A stretch of DNA of 64,000 bases from Bugula neritina (taxonomy: Eukaryota; Bryozoa; Gymnolaemata; Cheilostomatida; Bugulidae), in NCBI GenBank assembly GCA_964035545.1, contig OZ037766.1:2910501-2974500 (forward strand), written 5' to 3'. Made by a program: the position numbers and the translations under genes. Of the stretch, positions 34,301-50,900 are shown one piece after another (the stretch's first letter is position 1; each line of letters opens with the position of its first letter). Below the pieces are notes generated by a model that saw only the letters and a list, made by a program, of their open reading frames with translations, had not been told where the DNA came from and did no database searches.

Positions 34301-36039
34301 AGTGAAATTTTATCCATGAAACTTGGTCTAACATAAAATTTCCAAGTTCTGCTCCTAAATGTAGTGGAGCTGATAGTGCTACTAACCAGGAACTTATAAC
34401 AATAATTCACGTTTATTAGAAAGTAGTACAGGTATTTATTTTATTTGCGTTGAATTTAAATTGCAATGTTTTTAGTTTAGGATTTTATTTTTACTTAGTA
34501 TCGTAGTTATATTTTATTTGGGTAACTAATAGTAATACACTTAATGACTTATAGTTATAGTAATAGTTATAGTTATACAGTATCAGCATGAGTATTACTA
34601 TTAGTATTAGTATTACTATTAGTATTAGTATTACTATTAGTATTACACTTTACACTTTACACTTTACAGTATAGGTAATACTATTAGTAATTACCATTAC
34701 CATTAGTACTAATAGTAATAGTAATAAGAGTAATAGTTATAGTAATAGTTGTCATAGTTTATTAGTTATACTCAAACTGATACTCATACTCATAGTCATA
34801 GTTATACTGACAGTGATACTCATTACTATTAGTAATACTAATAGTATTAGTATTACTATCAGTATGACTATGACTATGAGTATCAGTTTGAGTATAACTA
34901 TTACAACTATTACTATAACTATTACTCTTATTACTATTAGTATTAGTATTACTATTAGTATTAGTATTACTATAACTATAAGTATTACTAAATCTAATAT
35001 GGATAGCATTACTATTACTATCAGTAATTTTACCTATTACTATACTTATAGTAATGTACAGATATTGATAGTGATACTCATACTCATGATGATACAGTTA
35101 ACAGACAGCTAGCTGTTAAAATTTAATTTTATACTTATAGTTATACCAGTATTACTATTACTGTATTAGCGTAACAAATAGTCATAGTCATAGTGAAACT
35201 GAAAGTCACTTACTCTCTGTTTAACATCATTAATTTTCAAAATTAACGTTGATTCACCCACATTGAATTCACAGTTTTGTTGTTGTGATTGAGAACAAGA
35301 CTAAAATTAACTACAAGTATAGCTATTGGTATTAGTCAATTTCATTACCACTTCCAATTGTTGTCATGATTATGTGATGATTGTAGCTGTTATTGTATTG
35401 TTTTATTTGTTATTCATGCAAGTATTATTATGTTCATTTTATATTCTTTAGCCTTAAATTAAGTTTAAATATAAACTCTTTGAGTCATTAAACATGTGGA
35501 TTAGTCTGCCATTGTGGTTATCCTTATGATAATGATTTTCATCAATTAAACTTACTAGTTTATTCATCTCTTCATATTCAAGTTTAAAATTTAAGTAACA
35601 CTTGAAAAATAATTGATAGATACTGTTGCTATTGTAAAATAAGTAAGAGCAAAAGGTTTACTGATCATTCACAGACAATAAAATAGAATATTTATCAAAT
35701 ATCATTATTATAATAAATCACCATGATGGCAGTTAAAAACACGGTAAACGTGTACACACAGAACCAATAGTCACAAAAATTTGACTTATGATTGTGTAAA
35801 TGTTTATCGAAAGCATAAAACTTAAGAAACTAGCTTATTCAAAACTATGCATCCTATAAGTCACTGCTACATGGTGTATCATTTCCTCTTGAATTAAATT
35901 TTTCAATATGTACTCATTGTTCAACTGTTGAGGGAATATTTTTGCATACAACATATTCTTATTTGTTCTAGCTTTCTATTTTGATTTTTAGCTAACCCTT
36001 TCGTTAGTTTCTGTAGTTGCGATTGAGGAGAGCACAATC
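31357..36039. other. Intergenic DNA between EGR and BIN3
   Basis: No gene recognised. The EGR 3' UTR occupies the first 130 bases or so. The rest is AT-rich, with simple-sequence DNA at 34545-35060. Short open frames such as 32127-32423 show no family features. Confidence 0.6.
34545..35060. repeat. Simple-sequence block with large inverted repeat
   Basis: Built from interspersed AGTATT/ACTATT-type units. Segments 34721-34810 and 34858-34932 are imperfect reverse complements, for example GTAATAAGAGTAATAG on the left and CTATTACTCTTATTAC on the right, separated by about 50 bp. Hydrophobic open frames across it are artefacts. Confidence 0.75.
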
Positions 36040-39000
36040 ATGAATTGGTAAGTGAAAGGACTGTATAGAACCTGCAAGCTGCTGCTACTCACTGCCTTTT
36101 AGATTTAATATGAATATACAGTAATATTTTGTTACTAAGCTATCTGTCGTCTTTTGCTGATCATTTTATCCTTTTAAGTTGTTGAATTAAATTTTCTGTG
36201 CTTTGGCTGCTGTAAATGATCACCATGTGTATACACCGCTTCTAAACTGAAATTTAATCAAATTTAATGAGTATAGTTACAACTTTGGTCATCATCAGTA
36301 TTATCCCATTATTTTAACAGTTGTGCTTAGAAAACGGAACAGGTTTAAAAATGAATATGTTCAAGTTGTAAATGTTGTATTTTCAATCAAATATAACATA
36401 TATTTTTAAGGGAACGAGTATTGAAGGACACCCAGGCTATTAAAGCTTCATCTGTACTAAGTACAGGGGTAGGTCATGATCACTAAATCCTACCTAGACT
36501 GTGTTTTCATAACATATTATGTTCTTGTACTCTTCTTCATTGTGAGTTTACATGAGTGTGAATTCGTGGGCTCTAAACTATATCTCTGAACAACATTTTA
36601 TCAATGCAATGCTGAAATTTTGTTTTTGTTATTCACAGGAAAGTAGAGATTTTCTATTTAGAGCCAAGAAGCTGGAAGAGTAAGTATAAAAAGTATTTCA
36701 AGTTGAAAAGAAAAATATCTCCGTGTAGATTCCTTCTTTTTTTGGCAGAGTTTGAACTCATTAACTCAGCTAACTTTCACATCACTTTCCTAGCAATCTT
36801 TGTTTTTGATTTGAGTGAGGTGCTTCAATAGCAAAGCTATGTTAGAGTCTTGTATTTTTCTAGACTGGAAAACATCAGCCAGATGCTGCATAAAGACTCA
36901 AAGGCATTGGCTGAAAGAGATGCCGGTACGGAAATATAATTGAATGTTTCAAGTCACTTCAATAAACCCTTTTTCAATGTCCCTAATGTTTAAATTATAG
37001 TTGAAAGTTATGCCACCTTAGCAGGTACATTCTTTTATCAAGCTTCTATTAACCAGAGTGATGGCAGCCAGCACACCTGATTATTAATCAAATTTTATAT
37101 CCTAGCTGTCACTGCAGCACTTCCCAATAAGCAAATGACCATGAAAATGTTTTTAAGTTCATTTCTTTTCAAAATTTATTATAAAGAAAAACTATTAAGT
37201 GGTTTTTTGAAATACTAATGTGTGTACTACTACTGCAATTAATTTTTATGCCGTCTGTAGCTTTTATAAATGATTTGGCATGCGTGGGCTGCCTCTGCCT
37301 TGATGAATGGGGAGGGGAGCTATTGTGGCTGCTATTATGTTCTACTACTAGCTTTAGTCTCTAAAATAATCAGTTCTTATCTAGCAGTTGAATTGAAAGG
37401 TTACAGATTGGAAGAGGTTATCATAATATTTATAAATTAGATAGATATAGTACTGTGTTGTACAGTTAGAATTACAAAGGTATGTTTGCTTGTTTGTGTT
37501 GTTAAACATTATTTTGTACAGTTATGTATCATGTCGTTGAGATTTCTTTGGTGTTTCAGTGTTACATTTTTACTGTTGAACAAATAATCATTATTAAAGA
37601 ATGTTAGTCTCCTATATATTTTGCTGTTGAAGATTTATTATGTGTACTTTTAGATTTCACGCTGTTATTAGATTCGATAAAAGGAACAGTTGAATTCTAA
37701 TTAGTGAATCTAACTAATCCCCTACAATCACATAGTACTATATAAAGTTATATCCAGAAGGATATAACCAATCAGAGGGCAATCTACATAAATGCCAGCT
37801 AGCAGTCAGCATAAATCTGCTAAAACTACCAAAATATTTGTTTTATAAAGAAACAAATATTTATAACATAGTTTAGATTATATGTAGCAGTTTAAAGTTT
37901 TAATGAGGCTGCTCTATATAAGAAGTTGGAAGTGTGTACCTGCTAAGAGGGCATAACTCCTAAATATAAATTTGAGTAATATGGATATTGAAAAAGGCCT
38001 ATTAGTGTTTCATGTTACTTATTACCTGAATTTTTTACTATATTTACTAGTTTTAGTTTGAGACTGGCATTTCATACATGTTATAAATAGCGAGACATGT
38101 AATGAGCTTTTGATATTTGTGGTGTACAACAGCAAGTCTAAAATTAAAGGAATAAACGAGTTAATGCACTACATTGTAGCTGACAGAGTTATACTCCTGT
38201 ATACTTGTATATACTCCTGTATACTTGTATATACTCCTGTATGTTTGTATATACTCCTGTATACTTGTATATACTTCTGTATGCTTGTATATCCTCATAT
38301 ATATGCTTGTAGAAGTGGTGAAAGCACAGAAGAAGTTGGTTGATGATTTGGGTGCAAGTCTACCAATACAGGAGGACAAAACTCTAACTGATGGACTGAG
38401 GGAGTGGACAGAGCACATTAAACAGCAGGAAGAGCTGCTTGCCACTACGGTAGATCCCTAACCTATTGTTGTGTTGGGGGGGGGGGGTTGAGACTTGAGC
38501 CCCGCCCTACCTGATGTGTAGAGAACTATACTATACCTAAATATATTATAACTAGCTATACTATATCTAATTAAATAACATTTGAAGTTTGACCCTTGAA
38601 CACAGGTAACCAGTAGCTTCATTAGAAGTAGTTACAGGTTAGGCGTGGTGTGCGCTTATGCAGGTGAATATTGTGACAGTGTGACAGTTGATTGACTCAT
38701 CTGTGTTTTGGTGACTCACATCTGGTACTGGTTTGTCTTGTAGGCTAGCGATATGAACAAAGTAATGGTGGAGCCTGTGAAGAAGTAGGTTCAGTCTAGT
38801 TACTTACCTTTCAGTATGCTAACTTACTTCTTAGTGCACTTACTTATGGGTTCAGATACTTACCTCTCAGTGCACTTACCTTTGGGTTCAGATACTTACC
38901 TCTCAGTACACTTACCTTTGGGTTCAGATATTTACCTCTCAGTACACTTACCTTTGGGTTCAGATACTTACCTCTCTGTACACTTACCTCTCTGTACACT

Positions 39001-40980
39001 TACTTTTGGGTTCAGATACTTACTGCACACTGCAATATTAGCAAGGTTGAAGTTACTGATTGTGTTTACATTGTACTCTATCAAGAATAATCACATTGTT
39101 TTCTGCAGGTTGATTACCGTCTTTCCAGCAATACAAACAGCAATAAGAAAAAGAAATCATTTGCTAAATGTAAGTTTGCGTGTAGCATATCTTTCCTGTG
39201 TAAGTAATGTAAGTTTACAGTAAGTATTAATAGTTATCGACTCGACTTCAAGTCATCAGGTAGAATATTAGATATATGCTATGCGTTTCATCTAATAGTT
39301 ATATAATGTACCATAGCTATATAATATTTTATATGTTTACATAATGTTGTAGATGACAGTTTTATATGACACTCTAAATATTTGTATTATAATATAATAC
39401 ATGTACACTATGATTTTTAATTTATAGTGCCTCGGCCAAGTTATTTTACATGGTGATTTGTATTATTAAATTGAATCTGTGATATTAACTGCAATAAATG
39501 TATTCTAAACACAAATAGAATTGTAGGTTCTGCAAACAATTTTTTATTAAAATTATTTGTAATAAATGCAGGTGGCATTAATAGTATTGGGAAATTGTTA
39601 CAAAGTGTTATAATTAATAGTCATGGTTAAATATTTTATAATGTCCAAGTTACTCGCATGTTTCCCTCTGCTGTTGCTGAAATAATTGGTAAAACTGTAG
39701 TTAATACAGCTCTTTGTTGCAGGAGTATGAAAAATGTCAGCAAAAAGTTGATAAACAGAAGAAAAAAGAGCGAACTGGTGCAAACCTCGTGAAACTCGAC
39801 ACTGTAAATATATAACACCTTGTTTACAGTGTGTTGTTTTTACAGTGTGTTTTGTTTACAGTGTGTTGTGTGTACATTGTGTTTACTGTGTTGTGTTTAA
39901 ACTGTGTTGTGTTTAAACTGTGTTGTGTAATTATTTTAGTTACAAAAAGCACTCAATACTGCTAAAGAAGAATTTGAATCTGAAAACACCGCGTTATGTA
40001 AGAAAATGTCGGATATGTACGAGCGGAGAACTGAGTATATAATTCCTAGCGTGCATGCCCTCATCAACTTGCAGGTGAAAATGCTTCATCAGCACCCATC
40101 GTGTGAGCTGTAACTGTTCACAGGGTTGATATTTTTGTGAGGTTGTGTAGTATTGCGGCCAGATTTTTAAAATATTCCTTTGAAGTTTTCATTATTTTTT
40201 ACAAGATGTAAGCAGGACCGTCTTCAAAGCACTTCGCTAGGTGTAGTTTGAGCAACTTTGCAGAAAGTTTGAATAAATAATTCTCAGTTAGTTGCAACAG
40301 AATTACAATGTCTTTTATTTTACAGCCTTTAATGTTTTTGTTATTATATGTATAAATTCTTGTGATCCCTCCTTACATAGCATGTTCTTCATCAACTCCC
40401 CAATAAGTATAAATAGAGATAAATAGAGGGATGGATGTTGAAAGCAATACTATAATAATATAATTGTATCATATGCTTGCAAAATTGGTTTAAATTTAAT
40501 CTGTTGAACAAATATTCTCATCGTTTACGGATTAGTTAGATGGTTTAAGAGTTATCTCCTCTTTGTGAAATGACGACGAAATACATTGTTCAGTAGTGTG
40601 AATTTTCCTGAAAAGAAACTGTAAATTTTGTTTTCTTAACAAAATCGGGGAAACTACTTTATTGCTGTCCCCTCTCTTTTTTCTCCTCTTAATAGAAAGA
40701 ACTTTTCCTGCGGTTTTATAAAATTTAGATAACATTTAGAGACTACCTTTTGATATCCAGTTATTTTTTGACAGTCTGTAATGCTTTTTATATTTATTTA
40801 TTACAGAAGTTTTCTTCTCTTGTATTTTAGACGCGTCAACTAGGAGAAGCATACAGGGCGTGTGTTGAGATAGAAGAGCATTTCAAGTCTCCAAACCCGA
40901 TCAACCCAAATCCTACAGACAGATACACTCTTACAGATAAAAATAGATTTCAAGAGATTAAGGCCCTCTCTATTGTGTAG
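36040..40980 (+). CDS. BIN3: BIN3-like BAR-domain protein
   Basis: Ten exons: 36040-36047, 36411-36468, 36639-36679, 36864-36925, 38313-38449, 38744-38784, 39109-39169, 39723-39803, 39940-40074, 40831-40980. They give 257 residues (human BIN3 253). BIN3 (yeast Rvs161 type) is an N-BAR protein without SH3 that binds curved membranes and links to actin and endocytosis. Seen: the start MNW matches the BIN3 MSW start. The helical BAR core includes MVEPVKKLITVFPAIQTAI and ERTGANLVKL, then KKMSDMYERRTEYIIPSVH and a final helix. The C-terminus ends EIKALSIV, like the RALSIV end of vertebrate BIN3 but without the last acidic residues. Introns 4, 6 and 8 contain minisatellites that touch the splice sites. 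The first coding exon is only 8 nt, so its assignment depends on the TGG codon split across the intron and the MNW match. Confidence 0.9.
38188..38310 (+). repeat. 20-bp minisatellite at BIN3 intron 4 acceptor
   Basis: Five to six copies of a TATACTCCTGTATACTTGTA-like unit. The last degenerate unit ends in GCTTGTAG, the 3' splice site of the exon at 38313. Confidence 0.9.
38801..39030 (+). repeat. 36-bp minisatellite at BIN3 intron 6 donor
   Basis: About six copies of a unit containing GGGTTCAGATACTTACCTCT and CAGTGCACTTACCTTT. The first bases of the intron (from 38785, GTAGGTTCAG) resemble part of the unit, so the array seems to have grown from the donor end. Confidence 0.85.
39823..39933 (+). 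repeat. GTTTACAGTGTGTTGT minisatellite in BIN3 intron 8
   Basis: Degenerate 16-18 bp units fill most of the 136-bp intron 39804-39939, leaving little else but the two splice sites. Confidence 0.8.
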
Positions 40981-41558
40981 TAAACGTCTGCTGCCGCTGC
41001 TGCCAACCTGTTCTATATTTATTCTTGTATAATAGAAGTTATTATCTCTGTCATGACCAATCAATCAACCATTGACCTTGAGATTGACTTTTTACTCTTC
41101 TTTAATCTAAACACTTTGGAAACTGCATATCTGATTAAAATCATTATTTTGCTATTTATTTTTGTTTTCTATACAGATAATATGATCAGTTTTTTAGTGT
41201 GAAAATATACATTCATATAAACAATACAAAATCTATCACCATCACTGACTGGTACCAAATAAATGAGTCAAATTAGTAAGTAGAGTACAAAAGAAGTTAA
41301 AGTCCAAAACAATGTGTTGAGCAATAGGTGTGCAGGTAAAATAAGAAGCAAAGATGCAGCTATATACTATGTAAGCGCATCAAGCCGGTCTCATCAAGCC
41401 GGTCTCATCAAGCCGGTCTCATCAAGCCGGTCTCATCAAGCGGTTTATGATGAAACTGGTTCATCAAGCATACGGATTCTAAGACATCCAACAAGTGAAG
41501 ATACAATAGTCATGTTAGTATTGCATATTCTATAGTGGGCTTTGTAAAACTTCAATAT
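40981..41558. other. Spacer between convergent BIN3 and orphan gene
   Basis: Holds the BIN3 3' end (AATAAA at 41258-41263) and a short 14-bp tandem array (CATCAAGCCGGTCT, about five copies) at 41376-41442. No gene seen. Confidence 0.6.
41376..41442 (+). repeat. 14-bp tandem repeat (CATCAAGCCGGTCT)
   Basis: Four full copies and one partial copy, nearly identical and richer in GC than the surroundings, which suggests recent expansion. Confidence 0.9.
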
Positions 41559-43968
<2,410 letters not shown>

Positions 43969-44906
43969 GTTTGCAATTCTAAGGCACAATGGGCACAGGC
44001 ATTACTACGAAGTTGCCAAGTGTTGCTAAGGAAATGGTATTTTGGAAAAGTAATAGCTGGCTTCGTTGAATTGGAGAAAAGACAACTCCCGATGACCAAG
44101 AAGTTTTAGATGTCCAATACTTCACTAGAACTCTGTATATTACAGAGCTTCAGTGTTATTTAGGTGATGTCAATAGGTGTTGTTTATTAGTGCATCATAA
44201 ATATTATTTATTTAGTAATTGAAATAATTGCATACAGCTGTCTGCAAATTGTATAAGTTTTTACTTGTGAGCAACATTTTATTCAGTAAGTAAAGAAATG
44301 TAAAATAAATAAAAATATTGTGAAGTGCATTTAAACCACCAATGAGAAAATGATAGCAAGAGGAAGTGCCTTTTAGAATATAGGACAAAACTAAAGCATT
44401 TAAAAATATTATACATTAAAATAATTTCTACGCAAAAGTTGTAAAAACATAAATGTATAGAAGTGTATAACTATACAAAAATATATATTTGCACCTAAAT
44501 TTGGACGGACACAATGTGTTTAGCAAAGTTATCGCAGAATCGGTAATCGAAAGGGAAATTCCTGTAAATAGCACGAAATATTCTTACATGGCCTTCGTTT
44601 CAAAAAATTATAGGTTACATCAAAATCAACTCGGCATGAGTTTAAAAACCAAAAATAAATAAATAAAACCAGAAGATGACAAACAATAGAGAGCTTATAT
44701 AGACTTTCATACAAAAATAAAGATATTAATTTTCATATTTTTGACAATGCCTATCTAACCAAATAGATGAAAGACCAGCTGATTTATAAATCATCTAAGT
44801 AACGAGACATCACTCTGATCCCACACATTACTAACGGAGCTACTAGCAAACCTCAGGCTAAGGCTCAAACTAACTAATTTCATGGATACACTTGGGTGAC
44901 TTCGCT

Positions 44907-47900
44907 CTAGCTGCTCATTCTATAATGCTGAGGAGTAATGTAGGTCTTCACGTAACGTCTGTTGACGGGAACAGCAGTTTTGTACGCGCTGCCGGTAGAC
45001 TGGGGAGGCTTATTGAAGCCGTGTGATTGGCTGGATGGTAGAGGGGTTTGCTCAGCCCTGGGAATACAAAGAGTCAGCGAATTAGCAGCTATAAAACGGT
45101 TCTGGGAATTATTTTCCTACCACACTCAATGAGAGAATACTCTACAATTATTTGTAGGCTAGCTGGCAAAGATTAAGTCTTACACTAGTTTACAGAAATA
45201 AGATTTTACAAAATCCATTTATTTATTGGCAGAGATCAACTTAGAACTGAAGCTGAGTAGTAGAACTCAGATCAAAGTGTGTTGTTTTACAGCTCAAAAT
45301 AGAACAAAATGTTAGAACATGAAATAAAACGATAAAGAAAAAATAAAATCGTATTGTATAATAAGGTAAAATAATTATGTTTGATCCCTGATGTGTGATT
45401 ACATTCTAAAATACATTTGTGCAAAACAATAGCATATCTAGAAATAGTTTACCACAGCCTGTTATTGCGCACGCTAGAGTTGACAGCCCTCCTAATTCTG
45501 TACAACACAAAATTTAGCTGAGACCAAAGTTTTATTAGTTTCACAATAAGAAGTTGTTTGCTCTTTAAATGTGCACTAAAGAGCAGACAACCCTTTAACA
45601 CAATATAGAGGCTCATCAAATATTATAGTGGTTGTACACGGCAGGGTGAAGGGCTTAAACAAGTAGTACGTTGAATCTAAAGTATATTTAAAGGTCTGAA
45701 ATCAATAAAGAGATTGTTCCGGTTTGTTTCCCTTTGATCTGGTAGTAACATTGAACTAACTAACATCTCGTGTAAATGCAATGCATTATGGGTTCGTACC
45801 GGTTTGTGTCAGCCTCTGATTGCCCCTTTCCTTTCGCGTCCGAAGCAAACTGATAAACAATGAGAAGACAATCCTTGCACAGCTCAGTGAGTCTTCTGCA
45901 GCATTCCATCTCGTTTTCACTGATGACGTCAGTTGACTTTGAGAATATTGTCTCCCACGCATTTCTACACACAGAGAGAGGCACATGTATCTGTGCTATG
46001 CAACAACATCTATACTTGTATAGCAACAATAACATTAAATGGTCACACTAGTATTGTATGGTCACGCTAGTATTGTATGGTAACATCAGTATTACATGGT
46101 AACATTAGTATTTCAAGGTAACACCAGTATTGCATGGTCACATTAGTGTTACATGGTAACACTAGCATTACATAGTAACATTAGTATTACATGGTAACAT
46201 CAGCATTGTACGGTCACACTGGTATTACATAGTAACACTAGCATTACTTGGTCACACTAGCATTATATGATAACATTAGCATTAGGTAACACTAGCATTA
46301 CATGGTAACACTAACATTACATGGTAACACTAGTATTACATGGTAAAACCAGCATTACGTGGTCACATCAGTATTGCAAGGTCACACCAGTATAAACCGA
46401 CCCTGAGAAGCAGTTCCACAGGCCCTGGCCGTGACTCCAGAGGAGTCTATTGAACACCCGACTAAACACCCGGTATATCCTCAATGCCTCCACGTCGTGG
46501 GTCTGGTAAATGTGCTGTATCTTGGCCTTGACATTTGACCTCACGATGTCTATCACCTGAAACATGTTTAGTAGTACAATGGCACCATTTTATAAGATAT
46601 TAGAGTTTTGTTAATATTAAAGATTTACAGAGCTAAAGGTAGTAGTATGTGCAAAGAGTTGAAGGTAATATTTGCAGAACTATTTGCAGCACAGAAACAA
46701 ATATCCAGCAAAAAACTGCTTTTATCAATTTACAGACGGAAGAAAATCAGCAAACTCTACCTTTCTTCTTTTGACAGAATCCAGTTTTACGAGCCAATAA
46801 GAAGCCACCCTCGGTTTATGGTACTTCCAATGTTCGAGCAGCTGATCGAGGATCTCCTCAGCCTCACTATCACTTTTACCGGGAAATTTGATTCTCATTT
46901 CCTGTAGAGATGCGAGCACTATACTCACCAGTTCCTCTTCCTTCTCCTTGATAGCCTTGTTCACGGCGTCAGTGTCATCCTATAACGTATACAAACAGCC
47001 AGCTAATAGATTGTAACAGGTTAAATTAGTAGTGAGAATAGAGCAGACAACTCTTATACCATAACGTTACACAGCGACACCATATAGGTGCAGGATTAGG
47101 GAAATCTTGTCACATTATTGCATCATCTGAAGACAACAAAGTGACAAGTTACGCAATGTAGCAGATTATTAAAGGCAAACCACATCTAATGGTTTAGAGA
47201 AATGCTAATGAGTCAACATTAGACTGTGAATCATTCACTAAAGCCTCTGAGTTATGCCTAGGAATCCAGTTAATTAAATATTTTCACCAAACTGTAAATT
47301 CACAGCTAGGCGAGAATATTTGTATTTGTATAGTAAATTATTACTATACAATCTTCTTGAAATGTCAAGATATCAAAATAAAAATTTTACTAAAGTTTTG
47401 AAGCTAAAACAAAATACTGACAGACAAAGTGCGATGAATGAGACTGGCATCCAGGGAGTTAGCGGCTGCATTAGCCTGAGATCTCACGGCTGAGCGTATT
47501 CTTTGTGCGGGCGTCTTAGCCCTCGTGGACAGTGGCCGGCTAGATGTAGCCCGAGGTGGTCTGGAGATCTGCTGGGGGCGCTGAGGGGTCGGCTCTTCGT
47601 CGTCATATTCCGAGTCTGAGTCAGAACCTGCAGATGGAGAGAAGATAACTTCAAAATAGGAAAATATTGCACATTATACTATATCTATATTACACATTGT
47701 ATAACCATATTACATATCCATATTATATATTATATATCCATATTACATATTATATATCCATATAAAATATAAATAAATATAATATAATATATAAATATAT
47801 TATACTTTATAATAAACTTTATTACAAGTTATAATATAAAAATGATATAACATATACTTCGATGCATTATATTATCGCAATATAATATTATATTATGTTT

Positions 47901-50900
47901 TTACTCAAAATATTATTATCATATACAATAAGGTATTATAATAACGGAATAGTTATGCAGTATTTCATTTTATTACATAGCATAATAATATATTATAAAA
48001 ACAAAATAACATATTTGCTAAATGATAAGTCTAAAATTCTCAATACACACAGTTTTGATAGAATAAAAAATGAATTAGAAAAAGTTAAAATTATAAAACT
48101 GTTAATTTTCCTCAGTTTCTAGTTTAAATAAAAGTTCTTGAAATTAATCATTTTCAATTTTAAAAGTGTGCTTTCTATAGGTTATGTTTAGGTTTGATAA
48201 AATTCAACTGAATGGAAATTTCTTTCTTCATGCATGCGTAAGACAATTTCAAGGTAGAAAGAAAATTTCTAATTGCATAAAAAGATATTAGTCATAGCAA
48301 TAGCATTGTTTGAGTTGGAGATGAGGTATGAAGCAATTGCCTGCTACAGTAAAGTAAACCTATTAACTACATTGCCACATACATTTAGCACAAATTTCAT
48401 GTATTTGCTGATAAAATTAAAAGATTGTATATGAGAAGGAAAATAACGTAACAAAAGAATAAATTTACTGAAAAGCAATTAATTATAATTTTCAGTTTTC
48501 TATTTATAGACCAGCTGAGTAAAAATATATATTTATGATAAATAATGACAATTTAAATACCTATCAATATTCCAATTAGCATACGCACTATAACCTTTGC
48601 ATATAACATTTAAATTTGGTTTTAATTTGCTGTAATTTTCCCAATTTTTGGAGCCGTGTCAGAATTAGAATCTAAATAATATGGATAGCTAAGAGCGAGT
48701 AGACATTCATTGAAGAAAAAGTTATGAGAAAATGAAGATTAAAATAGCTGCCTGCAGGTATGATGAGGCCCCCACCTTCTGTTCTAACTTATGGAGGGGG
48801 GGGTTAACACGTCCCAGCCTAACTTCAAACCTAATTTATCCGTGAACCTGTGCACAAGGCAAAGGAGAAATGTCCAGGACGGGACTTTAAAATACTAGCT
48901 CTGTTACTTATTACTGCAGCATGCATTTGGGTTCATCTTCACAAGAAAAGACATTCATTTGTTATGACATTTTATTAAAAAAACTTGCAGATGTGCTCGC
49001 AATGGTTGATCACGTGACCACCCAGTCTCTTGAGGTATTACTCATATTTTGGTTAAGTGATTACTATAAAGCTTACGCACATTGTTGGCTGATATAACAA
49101 CAAAAACATGGTTTCCACATAAATGTTGCAGTAATGGCTTAAAAGTCCAATAATAACAAACCACCAAAGGCAAAGATTAGTGTTGGTTTTTTTATAATTT
49201 ATGCATTACTGGGGAATTTTAATATAACTTAGCAATTGCATCACGTAACAGTTAATATTGCCAACTCATTAATTTATCTCCAATAAACACTTGTAATTGA
49301 CCATGGATATGGCATTTGTAGATGTCATTGTAGACAGTGGAGTACAAAAGACAGCACGACTTGGTTTGAGAGTGTGAAATAGCCAGGGGAGACACCGTGG
49401 CACCGCTTCACAGTAAAACCAGTGCAAAGGGAAGAAAACCTCCTTTTTGCACTCCAACCCCAGAGCCATGCTATACACACAGACCTCTGCCCTTCACATG
49501 AATAAATTACTGGTAATGACATTATATTGGCCAAGCCCTGTTCTTCGGCAGAAGCTATTTTTAACTCCCGGCCACAAAGCATGAGATGAGTAATTGAGCA
49601 ATTATTTAGAAATGCTATACCTGATATATAAATACATAAATTAATATGCAAGCAGAATTGATGTAAAATGTAAAAAGCTCGGTGCACCAGTTGACCAAGA
49701 GTTGGGAAGAGTAAAAGGTGACTTTGGTAGAGTATTAGTGGTGTATAAGTGTCAATGTAGATGGAGGGTTAGTGGGTACAAGTGTATAACACAGCCCCAC
49801 TCTGGCACCACATTAGACATTAAATTAAATAGCAGCGTATTCAAACATACATCAGTATGATACTCTATATCAAACACAACCATACAAAGGCAAATACACT
49901 TTAATAAATCAAACTTTTCTTTTGATGGGTGTACTGTATCTTCAAAGAAAGTAAATTATCTATAAATATATACAATATTATAATAAGAAAAGAGCAATTA
50001 CCAATAATCTGTTAGCTTTGACTGATCACAGTTGTATTGACTTGTAAAGACTTATTGAGATAGAAACCAGTGCTACTGTTATATTTACCTTAATGGTGCC
50101 ATTATTGTCTCAATCGCATACTTTTATCATAAACAGATAGAAATGTGCTAAAATTCACTTCAAAAATATTTAATTCCACAATAAAAACTATAATTCAGTA
50201 TAACACAATTTACTGGTAGAAATCTAGCGTCTTCTTAGAATTTTATTTCAACAAATTTTGCACATAAATAAAATAAACCTTTTTTAATATAAAATATTTC
50301 AAATCTTTGCAATATATGATTATATAAACACTATTAGCTGCAGGCCAAACTGCATCATTATAGAACTTTCTAGAAGTACGAGAATGTGGACTTTCTATAC
50401 TTTTATTACTCAAAACTATTAGATTCCTAACAAAATATTGCACAAAAAGCAGACACAGAAAGTAATTGCAGAACAGAGTTAGCATGAGTGAGTAAGTTCT
50501 CTTGGTTGAAATCCTACAACTCAGTTAGATGATGAGAGAGAATAGAGGATAACTCCGAAAAGCAGCAGAGGTGAGAAAGCAGCTGATGATGTAGAAGCAG
50601 TTAGGAATATCTAATATCTGCAGCAGATGAAACAGAAGTGGACACTGTAAAAGATAACTCTGTCTGCAATGAAGTATGCAGTAACTTCTGCAGTATACAT
50701 ATAATATTTTCTACAGTATATGTGTACCACTTTCTGCAGTGTATGTAGCCTATAGCATTAGCTGCAGTGTATGTATAGTATAGTCTGCAGTGTATGTATA
50801 GTATAGTCTGCAGTGTATGTATAGTATAGTCTGCAGTGTATGTATAGTATAGTCTGTAGTGTATATATAGTATAGTATGCAATGTATGTATAGTATAGTA

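Noticed and set aside
34752-35112. Hydrophobic open frames resembling a membrane protein
   Set aside because: Ile/Val/Leu and Thr/Ser/Ile strings come from the simple-sequence inverted repeat and occur on both strands.
49325-49687. Open frame of 120 codons in the large TTLL7 intron
   Set aside because: On the same strand as TTLL7 but no homology or conserved motif; cannot be placed in the TTLL7 frame and looks like chance or an old mobile-element remnant.
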